From: Clostridia bacterium
Lineage (GTDB): Bacteria > Bacillota > Clostridia > Oscillospirales > Acutalibacteraceae
NCBI GenBank assembly: GCA_017410605.1
Contig: JAFQQN010000017.1
Coordinates: 90,975 to 154,974 of the forward strand
DNA: 64,000 nt
Reading direction: 5' to 3'
Shown here: positions 8,452 to 17,888 of the stretch, one piece after another
Layout of the letters: the number at the start of each line of letters is the position of its first letter
Numbering within the stretch: position 1 is the first letter of the stretch
Made by a program: the position numbers and the translations under genes
The notes under the pieces: generated by a model
Told to the model about the DNA's origin: nothing
The model's database searches: none
Seen by the model: only the letters and a program-made list of their open reading frames with translations

Positions 8452-9748
8452 TGTTATAACCGTTATAGGCGCCGGTCTTGCAGGGTGCGAGGCCGCCTAT
8501 ACCGTAGCAAACAGGGGAGTAAAGGTAAAGCTAATAGAAATGAAGCCTTATAAAAAATCTCCCGCGCATAAAAGCGACCTTTTCGGTGAGCTTGTTTGCT
8601 CTAACTCACTTAAGGCGAAGAGAATAGAGTCTGCGGCCGGTCTTTTAAAGGAAGAAATGCGTCATTTTGGCTCTCTTACACTTGAGGCGGCCGATAAAAA
8701 CGAGGTTCCTGCCGGTGGTGCTTTGGCGGTTGAGCGTGAGGGCTTTGCCGCATATATTACCGAAAAAATAAAGAACCACCCTAATATTGAGGTTGTAAGC
8801 TGTGTAGCAGAGAATATTCCCAGCGAGGGAATAATTATTGTGGCTACGGGCCCTCTTACCGACGGTGAGTTAGCAGAGGATATTAAAAGACTTCTTGGGG
8901 CGAATTATTTAAGCTTTTATGATGCCGCCGCCCCTATAGTTTCTTTCGACAGCCTTGACAGTGAGCATTATTTTTCTCAAAGCCGTTACGATAAGGGTGA
9001 CGGTGACGATTATATAAACTGTCCCTTAAATAAAGAAGAGTATGAGGCCTTTCACTCTGCCTTGGTTTCGGCCGAAAGGGCGCCTCTTCACAAGTTCGAT
9101 GAAAAGCCTAATGTTTATGAGGGCTGTATGCCGATAGAAATTTTGGCCTCCAGAGGACTTGATGCAATACGCTTCGGCCCAATGAAGCCCGTAGGGTTAA
9201 AAGACCCTAAAACAGGGCATAGACCTTGGGCGGTGCTTCAGCTTCGCAAAGAAAACAAAGAGGGAACAATGTATAACCTTGTGGGCTTTCAGACCAACCT
9301 TAAATTCCCTGAACAAAAAAGGGTGTTTGGTATGATACCCGCCCTAAAAAATGCTGAATTTTACCGTTATGGAGTAATGCACCGCAACAGCTTTATAGAT
9401 TCCCCCCGTCTGTTAAACCCCGACCTCTCGCTAAGAAAAGAAAACAGAATTTTCTTTGCAGGGCAAATTACAGGGGTTGAGGGATATATGGAGTCGGCCG
9501 CTTCAGGTATTTTGGCCGGTATTAACGCGGTGAGCCGTTTAAAGGACAAGCCGTCCCTTATTTTGCCTGTAGATACAATGCTTGGGGCTTTGGTAAATTA
9601 TATAACCGACCCCGAAACAAAAAAGCTTCAACCAATGGGTGCAAATTTTGGCGTTTTGCCACCCCTTGAAGAAAAAATAAGGGATAAAAAGGAAAGATAT
9701 TCTGCCCTTTCAAAGAGGGCTTTAGAAAGCCTTTCAAAATATATTTAA
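8444..9748 (+). CDS. trmFO: Folate- and FAD-dependent tRNA (uracil-54-C5)-methyltransferase
   Basis: 434 residues. The FAD-binding Rossmann motif is at the extreme N-terminus (VIGAGLAGCEAAY). Family cysteines appear in ELVCSNSLK and YEGCMPIEILASRG. TrmFO makes ribothymidine at position 54 of tRNA using methylene-tetrahydrofolate, the Gram-positive alternative to SAM-dependent TrmA. The topA-trmFO order with overlapping genes is a classic Firmicute arrangement. Length and motifs are normal. Confidence 0.96.
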   Translation: MNNVITVIGAGLAGCEAAYTVANRGVKVKLIEMKPYKKSPAHKSDLFGELVCSNSLKAKRIESAAGLLKEEMRHFGSLTLEAADKNEVPAGGALAVEREGFAAYITEKIKNHPNIEVVSCVAENIPSEGIIIVATGPLTDGELAEDIKRLLGANYLSFYDAAAPIVSFDSLDSEHYFSQSRYDKGDGDDYINCPLNKEEYEAFHSALVSAERAPLHKFDEKPNVYEGCMPIEILASRGLDAIRFGPMKPVGLKDPKTGHRPWAVLQLRKENKEGTMYNLVGFQTNLKFPEQKRVFGMIPALKNAEFYRYGVMHRNSFIDSPRLLNPDLSLRKENRIFFAGQITGVEGYMESAASGILAGINAVSRLKDKPSLILPVDTMLGALVNYITDPETKKLQPMGANFGVLPPLEEKIRDKKERYSALSKRALESLSKYI

Positions 9749-9767
9749 CGGCCAGGAGGAGATTTTT

Positions 9768-10769
9768 ATGAAAATTATAGTAGACGCTTTTGGTGGTGAC
9801 AATGCGCCCCTTAGTGTTTTAGAGGGCTCTGCCGCCGCTGTTAAAGAATACGGCACCGAAATTTTACTTTCTGGTAACGAAGCGGAAATTAAAAGGGTCG
9901 CAAAAGAAAATAATATTTCTCTTGAGGGAATGGAAATTTTAAACGCAACCGACATTATTTCAATGCACGACGACCCCACCGATATTTTAAAGGCTAAGGC
10001 CGAAAGCTCAATGGCTGTTGGTATGAAGGCTTTAGCCGAGGGCAAGGGCGATGCCTTTGTTTCGGCCGGTAGCACAGGCGCTTTGGTTGTTGGCGGAACC
10101 CTTATTGTTAAAAGAATAAAGGGTGTAAAGCGCCCTGCCTTGGCCTCAATGATACCCGGCAAAAACGGTAATTACCTTATGCTTGATATTGGTGCAAATG
10201 CAGAGTGCCGCCCCGAAATGCTTCAGCAGTTTGGTATAATGGGCTCGGTTTATATGGAAAATGTTGAGGGCAAGAAAAACCCCACCGTTGCCCTGCTTAA
10301 TATAGGAACCGAGGATACTAAAGGCGGAGAACTTCAAAAAGAAAGCTATGCTCTGCTTAAAACCGCCCCGGTTAATTTTGTTGGTAATGTAGAATCAAGA
10401 GAAATTCCCAAAGGGGATGTAGACGTTGTTGTTGCTGACGGTTTTACAGGAAATATTGCCCTTAAGCTTATTGAGGGCGTTAGCAGTACAATGTTTTCAA
10501 TGATAAAGGGTGTGCTTTACAGCAGTCTTAAAAACAAAATTGCCGCTCTTATGATAAAAAAGGGTCTGTATTCTATTAAAGCAAAGGCCGACTACAGCGA
10601 GGTTGGTGGAGCGCCTCTTCTAGGAACCAAGGCGCCTGTTATTAAGGCTCATGGTTCTTCAAACGGCTATGCCTTTAAAAATGCTATCCGCCAGGCTATT
10701 ACCTTTAGCGAAACCGGTGTTATAGAAAAAATAACCAAGGGTCTGTCAGAGGTTAAAAAGGCAGATTAA
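9768..10769 (+). CDS. plsX: Phosphate acyltransferase PlsX
   Basis: 333 residues beginning MKIIVDAFGGDNAP, diagnostic for PlsX, with VSAGSTGALV and LLGTKAPVIKAHGSS further on. PlsX converts acyl-ACP to acyl-phosphate, the donor for PlsY in phosphatidic acid synthesis at the membrane surface. A strong CAGGAGGAG site precedes ATG 9768. In most Firmicutes an acyl-carrier-protein gene sits between plsX and rnc; here rnc follows directly after 37 bases, so acpP must be elsewhere. Confidence 0.96.
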   Translation: MKIIVDAFGGDNAPLSVLEGSAAAVKEYGTEILLSGNEAEIKRVAKENNISLEGMEILNATDIISMHDDPTDILKAKAESSMAVGMKALAEGKGDAFVSAGSTGALVVGGTLIVKRIKGVKRPALASMIPGKNGNYLMLDIGANAECRPEMLQQFGIMGSVYMENVEGKKNPTVALLNIGTEDTKGGELQKESYALLKTAPVNFVGNVESREIPKGDVDVVVADGFTGNIALKLIEGVSSTMFSMIKGVLYSSLKNKIAALMIKKGLYSIKAKADYSEVGGAPLLGTKAPVIKAHGSSNGYAFKNAIRQAITFSETGVIEKITKGLSEVKKAD

Positions 10770-10806
10770 TTAAGTAATTATAAACCCACCTGAAAGAGGG
10801 GATATT

Positions 10807-11487
10807 ATGGAAAAACTAGAAGCTAATTTGAATTATACCTTTAAAAATAAAGATTTGCTTAAAAACGCTTTGACCCACTCTTCCTTTGCCAACGAGCAAA
10901 AGGGTTCAGCCGTTTCTAACGAAAGGCTAGAGTTTTTAGGGGATTCGGTGCTTTCTATAATTGTTTCAGAATATATTTATGAAAGCTTTTCTACTTTGCC
11001 TGAGGGTCGGCTTACTAAGCTTAGAGCATCTCTTGTTTGTGAGAAAACTCTTTGTGAGTTTTCAAAGCAACTTGAAATAGGCAGTTACCTTTTACTTGGT
11101 AAGGGTGAAAAGGCCAATGGGGGAGATAACAGACCCTCTATTCTTGCCGATGCTTTCGAAGCAGTTTTAGCCGCAATTTATTTAGATGGCGGAATGGAAA
11201 TTGCAAAAAAACACGTCTTAAGATTTATTACCGAAGAACTTCATCACCTGGAGCACGAAAACTTTAAGGATTATAAGACCGAGCTTCAGGAAATTATTCA
11301 GCGTAATCCAGAAGAAAATCTTACATATGTACTTATAGGTGAAAGCGGTCCCGACCATAATAAAAGCTTTACAGTAGAGGTTCACCTTAACTCTAATGTT
11401 ATTGGAACGGGAGTTGGCCGAAGCAAAAAGACAGCCGAACAGGCCGCTGCCCGAAAGGCCTTAGAGCTTATGGGAATTGAGTTATAA
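10807..11487 (+). CDS. rnc: Ribonuclease III
   Basis: 226 residues. The N-terminal endonuclease domain has the signature ERLEFLGDSVLS (residues 39-50) and a second acidic site in ADAFEAVLAAIY. A double-stranded RNA-binding domain fills the last 75 residues (DYKTELQEIIQR to AEQAAARKALELM). It cuts double-stranded RNA in rRNA precursors and mRNAs. Its TAA overlaps the ATG of the next radical SAM gene (TAATG). Confidence 0.97.
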   Translation: MEKLEANLNYTFKNKDLLKNALTHSSFANEQKGSAVSNERLEFLGDSVLSIIVSEYIYESFSTLPEGRLTKLRASLVCEKTLCEFSKQLEIGSYLLLGKGEKANGGDNRPSILADAFEAVLAAIYLDGGMEIAKKHVLRFITEELHHLEHENFKDYKTELQEIIQRNPEENLTYVLIGESGPDHNKSFTVEVHLNSNVIGTGVGRSKKTAEQAAARKALELMGIEL

Positions 11488-12476
11488 TGCGGCATTCAAA
11501 CATTTCGGTTTTTGTGCCGCACATTGGTTGTCCTAACCGTTGCAGCTTTTGTAATCAGAACACCATTACGGGGCAGGTAAAGGTGCCGAATGCCAATGAT
11601 GTTGAGGCGGCTGTGAAAGAGGTAATCTCACACCCCAATTATGATGCAAAGAATACTCAGTTGGCCTTTTTTGGCGGAAGCTTTACCAAGATAGACAAGG
11701 CTCTTATGGAAGAACTGTTATCTGTGGGTTATGAGTTTGTTAAGAATAAAACCATTTCGGGAATAAGAATTTCCACCCGCCCCGACGGTATTGATGAAGA
11801 TATATTAAACACCCTTAAAGCTTATGGCGTTACGGCAATTGAACTTGGCTGTCAGAGTATGAACGACAAGGTTTTAGGGTTAAATCGCCGTGGTCATAAA
11901 GCAGAAGATGTTAAAAAAGCTGCTGCCCTTATAAAGGCAAAGGGCTTTGAGCTGGGTCTTCAAATGATGACCGGTCTTTACGGTGACAGTGACGAGGGAG
12001 CAATAAACACCGCAAAGGAAATAATCGCCCTTTCCCCAAAAACGGTAAGAATTTACCCCACCCTGGTTTTAAAGGGGACTTACCTTGCAGAGCTTTATGA
12101 AAGAGGAGAATATTCTCCTCAATCCCTGGAAGAGGGGGTAGAGCTAACCTCTAACCTGCTTTTAATGTTCGAAAAGGCAAAAATTAATGTAATTCGCGTT
12201 GGGCTTCACACAGTAGAAAGTGACGGGTTTGTTGCAGGACCTTGGCACCCTGCCTTTGGTGAAATGTGTCAAAGTAGAATTTATAGAAAAAAAGTTTTAG
12301 AAATTATAGAAAAAGAAAAAACGCCTAAAGGCAAGTTGAAAATCTTTGTGCCCTTTGGGTGCGTTTCAAAAATGATTGGGGTTAAAAAAAGCAATATTGA
12401 ATTTTTAGCCTCAATGGGATATAATTGTAAAGTGTATGAACATAATAAAATGACCCTTTCGGTCATGGTTGATTAG
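11487..12476 (+). CDS. Elp3-like radical SAM protein
   Basis: 329 residues. The cluster motif C-x3-C-x2-C is at residues 15-22 (GCPNRCSFCNQ), followed by FFGGSFTKID and an Elp3/MiaB/NifB-type radical SAM core. It lacks the acetyltransferase domain of true Elp3. Proteins of this type sit between rnc and smc in many Clostridia; a role in RNA or cofactor modification is plausible but no substrate is established to my knowledge. The rnc-overlapping start and 11-base gap to smc imply co-transcription. Confidence 0.85.
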   Translation: MRHSNISVFVPHIGCPNRCSFCNQNTITGQVKVPNANDVEAAVKEVISHPNYDAKNTQLAFFGGSFTKIDKALMEELLSVGYEFVKNKTISGIRISTRPDGIDEDILNTLKAYGVTAIELGCQSMNDKVLGLNRRGHKAEDVKKAAALIKAKGFELGLQMMTGLYGDSDEGAINTAKEIIALSPKTVRIYPTLVLKGTYLAELYERGEYSPQSLEEGVELTSNLLLMFEKAKINVIRVGLHTVESDGFVAGPWHPAFGEMCQSRIYRKKVLEIIEKEKTPKGKLKIFVPFGCVSKMIGVKKSNIEFLASMGYNCKVYEHNKMTLSVMVD

Positions 12477-12487
12477 GAGAACATACC

Positions 12488-15400
12488 GTGCTTATAAAAT
12501 CAATTGATATTGTCGGCTTTAAATCCTTCGCCGATAAAACCACACTTAAGTTCGGCAAGGGCCTCACTGCAGTTGTAGGCCCTAACGGAAGCGGAAAAAG
12601 TAATGTTTCTGACGCGGTTCGTTGGGTTTTGGGTGAGCAATCTACCAAAAGTCTTCGTGGAACAAGTATGGAGGACGTTATTTTTAGCGGAACGGCTTCC
12701 CGTAAAGCCCACGGCTTTTGTGAGGTAACCATTCATTTTGATAATAAAGACCGTGCACTGCGTTTTGACGATGACAATGTTTCGGTAACACGCCGTTATT
12801 ATCGCTCACATGAGGGTGAGTATATGATAAACGGTGTTTCGGTGCGCCTTAAGGACGTACACGAGCTGTTTATGGATACCGGTCTTGGCCGTGACGGTTA
12901 TTCTATGATAGGTCAGGGTAAGGTTGACGCTATTGTTAGCTCAAAATCTAACGAGAGAAGAGATATTTTTGAAGAGGCTTCGGGAATTTCCCGTTACCGC
13001 TACAGAAAGCTGGATGCAGAGCGCCGTCTTACCGCTGCCGAAGAAAATCTTTTAAGGCTAAGAGATATTTTAGAAGAGCTTAAAAGCCGTGTTGGCCCTC
13101 TAAAGGAGCAGAGCGAAAAGGCTGAAAAGTTTCTCGTGTTGGCAGAAAGTAAAAAACAACTTGAAATAGGTCTTTGGGTTAAAATGCTGGAGGATTCTAA
13201 AGAAGCTTTCAGAAACCAAGAAAATAAAATTACAATTGCCAGTGAACAGTATAAGCAAATTGTAAGCCAGTTAGAAGATTTTGATAAAACCATTGAAAAT
13301 AATACTGCAGAATTTACGGCTATTACCGTTGCAATTGATGAGCTTAAAGAAGAAATTGCCTCTATTGAAGAAAGCGTTGCCAGAACAGAGGGTGAAATCA
13401 ACGTTATTCGCACAAATATAGGGCATAATAATGAAAATATTGGCCGACTTAAGGGAGAGTTGGAACAGCTTCAAAAATCAGGAAATGATGCCTCTTCTCA
13501 GATTGAAGAAAAGAAAAACCAAATTTTCAACCTTGAAAAAGAAAAACAGAATTTAAATGATAAAGCTGCCGAGGTTTCGGCCGAACTTTCAAGCCTTATT
13601 CAAAGCAGTGAAAGTCTTTCAAGAAAACTTGAAGAAAAGGCTATGGAGCTTAACTCGGTTTCCCTGCAGATTTCTGAAAACAGGGTTAACCTTGTTACAG
13701 CACAGTCATCTGTAAGCGAAATTGCCTCCCGTTTTGAGGCTATTGAGCAGTCGGCCTCAACCCATAAGGGTGAGCTTGAAGCCCTTGAAAAAGAAATGGG
13801 CGAGCTGAAAAAAGACCTTGAACGGTGTGAAGAGGTAATAACCTCTAACGAAAACAGCCTAAAGGGTTATGAGATGCGTTATAACAGCCGTAAAGAGGCT
13901 GTAGATGCTAAAAAGGCGGAAATAGACAAGCTAACCTTAGATATTTCTGAAACGGGCAGAAGAGCAAAAATATTAGAGGACCTTCAAAACAGTATGGAGG
14001 GTTATCAGTTCTCGGTTAAGGCCTGTATGTCACAGGCCGAAAAGGGGCTTTTAAAGGGTGTTCACGGCCCTGTTTCCCGCCTTATTGAGGTGCCTAAGGA
14101 ATATTCTGTAGCCGTTGAAATTGCTTTAGGTGCTGCGGCGCAGAATATTGTTGTAGACACCGATGCCGATGCCAAAAGAGCTATAAGCTATCTTAAATCT
14201 GAAAATAAAGGTAGAGCAACCTTTTTACCAATTTCGGCCATTAAGGGAAGAGATTTTTCAGAAAAAAATCTTGAAGACTGCTATGGCTTTGTTGGTCTTG
14301 CAAACGAGCTTGTTAAGTTTGATAATAAATATAGCGATGTTATAAGTTGGCTTCTTGGACGAACCGTTGTGGCTGAGGATTTAGACAGCGCTAATAATAT
14401 AGCTAAAAAATACGGCTATCGTTTTAAGGTTGTTTCCCTTGACGGTCAGGTTATTAACCAGGGCGGTTCACTTACCGGCGGTTCACTTAATAAAAGCGTT
14501 GGTCTGCTTAGCCGTTCGGGCGAAATTGCCGACCTTAAAGCAAAGGCTGAAAAAATGCAGAAAACTCTTGACCAGAAGCAGTCAGATTATGAAGCCGCTT
14601 TATCTGCCCTCTCTTCAGTGGAGGCAGATATTTTAGGTGTAAAGGGTGAGGTTGCCACAGCTACCGAGGATAAAATAAGGGTAGAGGGTGAAATTCGCCG
14701 TGTATCTCAGCTTATTGCCGCCGCAAAAATTGCGTTAGGACAGCTTGAAGCAGAAAAGGAAAACGCAAAGAAAAGAACGACTGAGCTTGAAGAGGTTATT
14801 AAGGCTTCTTCTGAAAAAATTGCTCAGCTTGAAAGCGACGAGGCGAACATAAAGGCACAAATGGAAGAAATGAACGGTGGCAGAGATGAAACTGCCGACC
14901 AAAGGGCAAACCTTTCAAACCGCCTTACAGAGCTTCGCCTTTCGGCCGCTGCAATAGAAAAGGATATTGAAAACCAAAACCGCGATATTGAAAATCTTAG
15001 CCTTAATGTTAGCGGAAGTAATGAACGCTTCAATCAGATAAACGAAGAGATAGAAAAGTTGGTTCAGGGCGGTATAACTCTTCAAGACGAAATTAAAAAC
15101 CTTGAGGGTGAAATAGAGTCCCTTAAAAAATCTGCCGAAGAGAAAAGGGCAGAGGTTGAAAATAATATTAACCGCCGTAACGAAATTGAGGCTTCTTCTG
15201 CCCAAATGCGCCTTAGCGAAAAGGATAAAACCTTAGAGCGTGAGCGCATTAACGGTGAGCTTGAGCGTCTTCGCGCTAAGAAAGATGCTATGACCGAAGA
15301 ACTAGACGATATTATTAAAAAGCTTTACGATGAATATCAGCTTACCCGCACTGAGGCAGAAAGCTTAGATATTGAAATAGAAAACCCGGCAGAGGCAAGG

Positions 15401-16063
15401 CGCAACCTTACAGAGGTAAAAGCCAAAATTCGAGCCTTGGGGCATGTTAACGTTGCCGCCATTGAAGAATATAAAGAGGTTGGCGAACGTTACGAATTTT
15501 TGTCTGCCCAGGTGGAAGATGTTGAAAAAACCAAGGCAGAGCTTTTACGACTTATTGGTGAGCTTACAGAGCAAATGAAACAAAAATTCCTGGAGGGCTT
15601 TGAAAGAATAAAGGAAAACTTCTCTAAGATATTTGTTGATATGTTCGGGGGAGGTCATGCCGAGCTTAAGCTTAGTGACCCGAATGACGTGCTTCAAAGC
15701 GGAATTGATATTGTAGCCCGTCTGCCCGGTAAAAACGTTCCTAGTCTGGAGGGTCTTTCGGGTGGCGAAAAGGCGCTTATTGCAATTTCAATTTATTTTG
15801 CTATTATGCAGGTTAACGCGCCGCCTTTCTGTTTCTTAGACGAGGTTGAATCGGCTCTTGATGACGTTAACGTTGAGCGTTTTGCAAATTATATGAAGCA
15901 ACCCAGGTTTAATACACAGTTTATTTGTATTACACACCGCCGCGGCACAATGGAGGCTGCAGATATGCTTTACGGTGTGACAATGCAAGAAAAGGGTATA
16001 ACCAAGCTTATTGAGCTTAATGTTACACAGCTTGAAATGGATTTAAAATCACTTGAAAAATAG
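12488..16063 (+). CDS. smc: Chromosome segregation protein SMC
   Basis: 1191 residues, full-length for bacterial SMC. Walker A is GPNGSGKSN (residues 31-39). Long coiled-coil arms run to about residue 500 and from about 680 to 1010, flanking a hinge (GVHGPVSRLIEVPKEY onward). The C-terminal head has the signature LSGGEKALIAISI and Walker B FCFLDEVESALDD. With ScpA and ScpB it forms the condensin that organises and segregates the chromosome; the scp genes are not in this window. The start is GTG at 12488 after TTAGGAGAA. The smc-ftsY order is conserved in Firmicutes. Confidence 0.97.
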   Translation: MLIKSIDIVGFKSFADKTTLKFGKGLTAVVGPNGSGKSNVSDAVRWVLGEQSTKSLRGTSMEDVIFSGTASRKAHGFCEVTIHFDNKDRALRFDDDNVSVTRRYYRSHEGEYMINGVSVRLKDVHELFMDTGLGRDGYSMIGQGKVDAIVSSKSNERRDIFEEASGISRYRYRKLDAERRLTAAEENLLRLRDILEELKSRVGPLKEQSEKAEKFLVLAESKKQLEIGLWVKMLEDSKEAFRNQENKITIASEQYKQIVSQLEDFDKTIENNTAEFTAITVAIDELKEEIASIEESVARTEGEINVIRTNIGHNNENIGRLKGELEQLQKSGNDASSQIEEKKNQIFNLEKEKQNLNDKAAEVSAELSSLIQSSESLSRKLEEKAMELNSVSLQISENRVNLVTAQSSVSEIASRFEAIEQSASTHKGELEALEKEMGELKKDLERCEEVITSNENSLKGYEMRYNSRKEAVDAKKAEIDKLTLDISETGRRAKILEDLQNSMEGYQFSVKACMSQAEKGLLKGVHGPVSRLIEVPKEYSVAVEIALGAAAQNIVVDTDADAKRAISYLKSENKGRATFLPISAIKGRDFSEKNLEDCYGFVGLANELVKFDNKYSDVISWLLGRTVVAEDLDSANNIAKKYGYRFKVVSLDGQVINQGGSLTGGSLNKSVGLLSRSGEIADLKAKAEKMQKTLDQKQSDYEAALSALSSVEADILGVKGEVATATEDKIRVEGEIRRVSQLIAAAKIALGQLEAEKENAKKRTTELEEVIKASSEKIAQLESDEANIKAQMEEMNGGRDETADQRANLSNRLTELRLSAAAIEKDIENQNRDIENLSLNVSGSNERFNQINEEIEKLVQGGITLQDEIKNLEGEIESLKKSAEEKRAEVENNINRRNEIEASSAQMRLSEKDKTLERERINGELERLRAKKDAMTEELDDIIKKLYDEYQLTRTEAESLDIEIENPAEARRNLTEVKAKIRALGHVNVAAIEEYKEVGERYEFLSAQVEDVEKTKAELLRLIGELTEQMKQKFLEGFERIKENFSKIFVDMFGGGHAELKLSDPNDVLQSGIDIVARLPGKNVPSLEGLSGGEKALIAISIYFAIMQVNAPPFCFLDEVESALDDVNVERFANYMKQPRFNTQFICITHRRGTMEAADMLYGVTMQEKGITKLIELNVTQLEMDLKSLEK

Positions 16064-16071
16064 GAGCAATT

Positions 16072-16983
16072 ATGGGATTATTTAGCAAAATAAAGGCAGG
16101 ACTTAAAAAAACCAGTAGCGGTTTTTTAGAAAAGGTTGGGTCGGTACTTTCTACCTTTACTAAAATAGATGAAGAGCTTTTTGAAGAGCTTGAAGAAACA
16201 CTTATCCTTTGCGATATTGGTGCCCAAACCTCCTTAAAAATATGTGATGTTTTAAGGCAAAAGGTAAAGGAAGAGCGTATTACCGACCCTGCCCTTATTC
16301 GCACAGCATTAAAAGATATTATTTTTGAAATGCTAGATGGAAATAACACAATTGACCTGTCAGGTTCGCCAACGGTTATTATGGTTATAGGGGTTAACGG
16401 TGTTGGAAAAACAACCAGCATTGGTAAAATGGCGGCGCAGTTTAAGGCACAGGGTAAACAGGTGGTTTTAGGTGCGGCAGATACCTTCCGTGCCGCCGCA
16501 ATTGAGCAGCTTGAAATTTGGGCCAACCGCGCCGGGGTGCATATGGTAAAAAGTGTAGAGGGAACCGACCCTGCTTCGGTAGTTTTTGACACTATGGCTT
16601 CGGCTAAGGCGAAAAATGCAGATGTGATTATTTGCGATACTGCAGGAAGACTTCATAATAAGAAAAACCTTATGGATGAACTTGCAAAAATGAACCGCGT
16701 TATTGACAGAAGCATTGGCGACGGAAGAAAAGAAACCTTACTTGTGCTTGATGCCGCTACAGGTCAAAACGCTGTTAACCAAGCAAGGCAGTTTAGTGAG
16801 GTTACCGATATTACAGGTATAATTTTAACCAAGCTTGACGGCACTGCCCACGGCGGTGTGGTAATAAGCATTATGGATGAGCTGAAAATTCCGGTTAAGC
16901 TTGTGGGTGTGGGAGAACAAATAGACGACCTTATGCCCTTTAATGCAAGGGAATTTGCCGAGGGTCTTTTTGGGGAGGAATAA
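16072..16983 (+). CDS. ftsY: Signal recognition particle receptor FtsY
   Basis: 303 residues: a short N domain (FSKIKAGLKKTSSGF and the following helices) and a G domain with P-loop GVNGVGKTTSIGKMA, DTFRAAA, DTAGR and TKLDGTAHGG. It lacks the long acidic A domain of enteric FtsY, as usual in Gram-positives. It docks the SRP-ribosome complex at the membrane for co-translational insertion. The ylxM-ffh pair, often next in Firmicutes, is not here. Confidence 0.97.
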   Translation: MGLFSKIKAGLKKTSSGFLEKVGSVLSTFTKIDEELFEELEETLILCDIGAQTSLKICDVLRQKVKEERITDPALIRTALKDIIFEMLDGNNTIDLSGSPTVIMVIGVNGVGKTTSIGKMAAQFKAQGKQVVLGAADTFRAAAIEQLEIWANRAGVHMVKSVEGTDPASVVFDTMASAKAKNADVIICDTAGRLHNKKNLMDELAKMNRVIDRSIGDGRKETLLVLDAATGQNAVNQARQFSEVTDITGIILTKLDGTAHGGVVISIMDELKIPVKLVGVGEQIDDLMPFNAREFAEGLFGEE

Positions 16984-16984
16984 T

Positions 16985-17572
16985 ATGAAATTTATACTTG
17001 CAACTAAAAATATGAAAAAACTAGCAGAGCTTCAGCGAATATTAGCCCCCCTAAACTGTGAGGTTATTTGCGAAAGAGATTTAGAAAAGCCTCTGCCAGA
17101 AGTGGTTGAAGATGCTGACACCTTTGAGGGAAACGCCCTTTTAAAGGCCAGAAGTGCGGCAAAGGTTACCGGTCTTGCGGCAATAGCCGACGATTCCGGC
17201 CTATGTGTAGATTATCTTGACGGCGCCCCGGGGGTATACTCTGCACGGTATGCCGGGGAAGAGCACGACGATGAAAAGAATAATGCAAAGCTTTTAAAGG
17301 CGCTGGAGGGTGTTGAAAAAGAAAAACGCACTGCATTTTTTGTTAGCGCAGTTGCTGTTGTTTTTCCAAGCGGTGAAGAATTTACCGTAAGGGGCGAGTG
17401 CCACGGCTATATTGCTAACGAAAAGCAGGGAGAAAACGGCTTTGGTTATGACCCACTGTTTATAAGCGAAAAGGGTTGTTTTGGAAGTCTTTCTGCCGAA
17501 GATAAGGATAGCGTAAGCCATAGAGGAAAATCCCTTAGAAAAATGGCCGAAAAAATTAAAGAATATTTGTAA
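16985..17572 (+). CDS. rdgB: XTP/dITP diphosphatase (Ham1/RdgB)
   Basis: 195 residues from ATG 16985, after GGGGAGGAA; an upstream in-frame start at 16943 lies inside ftsY without a ribosome-binding site. N-terminal LATKNMKKLAEL, ADDSGLCVDYLDGAPGVYS and FGYDPLF are hallmark motifs. It hydrolyses inosine and xanthosine triphosphates to monophosphates, keeping deaminated purines out of nucleic acids. Cytosolic; only 1 base after ftsY. Confidence 0.95.
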   Translation: MKFILATKNMKKLAELQRILAPLNCEVICERDLEKPLPEVVEDADTFEGNALLKARSAAKVTGLAAIADDSGLCVDYLDGAPGVYSARYAGEEHDDEKNNAKLLKALEGVEKEKRTAFFVSAVAVVFPSGEEFTVRGECHGYIANEKQGENGFGYDPLFISEKGCFGSLSAEDKDSVSHRGKSLRKMAEKIKEYL

Positions 17573-17588
17573 TAAGAGGATATAATAT

Positions 17589-17888
17589 ATGTTAACTAGT
17601 AAACAAAGAGCACAGCTTCGCGGTCTTGCCAACACCCTTGAAGCAATTTTTCAGGTAGGCAAGGGCGGTGTTAATGAACAGCTTATTCGCCAGGTTGATG
17701 AAACCCTTGAAAAAAGAGAACTTATTAAGCTTACTACACTTGAAACCTGCCCCGAAACCGCTCGAGAGGCTGCAGAAAAAATTGCCGCCGCTGTAGGGTG
17801 CGATGTTGTTCAGGTTATTGGCAGAAAGTTTATTTTATACCGCGAAAGCAAAGAAAATAAAACAATAATTCTGGTGAAGAAAAAGTGA
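17589..17888 (+). CDS. yhbY: YhbY-type CRM-domain RNA-binding protein
   Basis: 99 residues consisting of a single CRM domain: LTSKQRAQLRGLA at the start, the GxxG loop in QVGKGGVNEQLI and a closing VIGRKFILYR strand. YhbY proteins associate with pre-50S particles. The neighbours nadD and rsfS match the conserved Firmicute group yqeH-aroE-yhbY-nadD-yqeK-rsfS. It overlaps the next start by 4 bases (GTGA). Confidence 0.93.
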   Translation: MLTSKQRAQLRGLANTLEAIFQVGKGGVNEQLIRQVDETLEKRELIKLTTLETCPETAREAAEKIAAAVGCDVVQVIGRKFILYRESKENKTIILVKKK

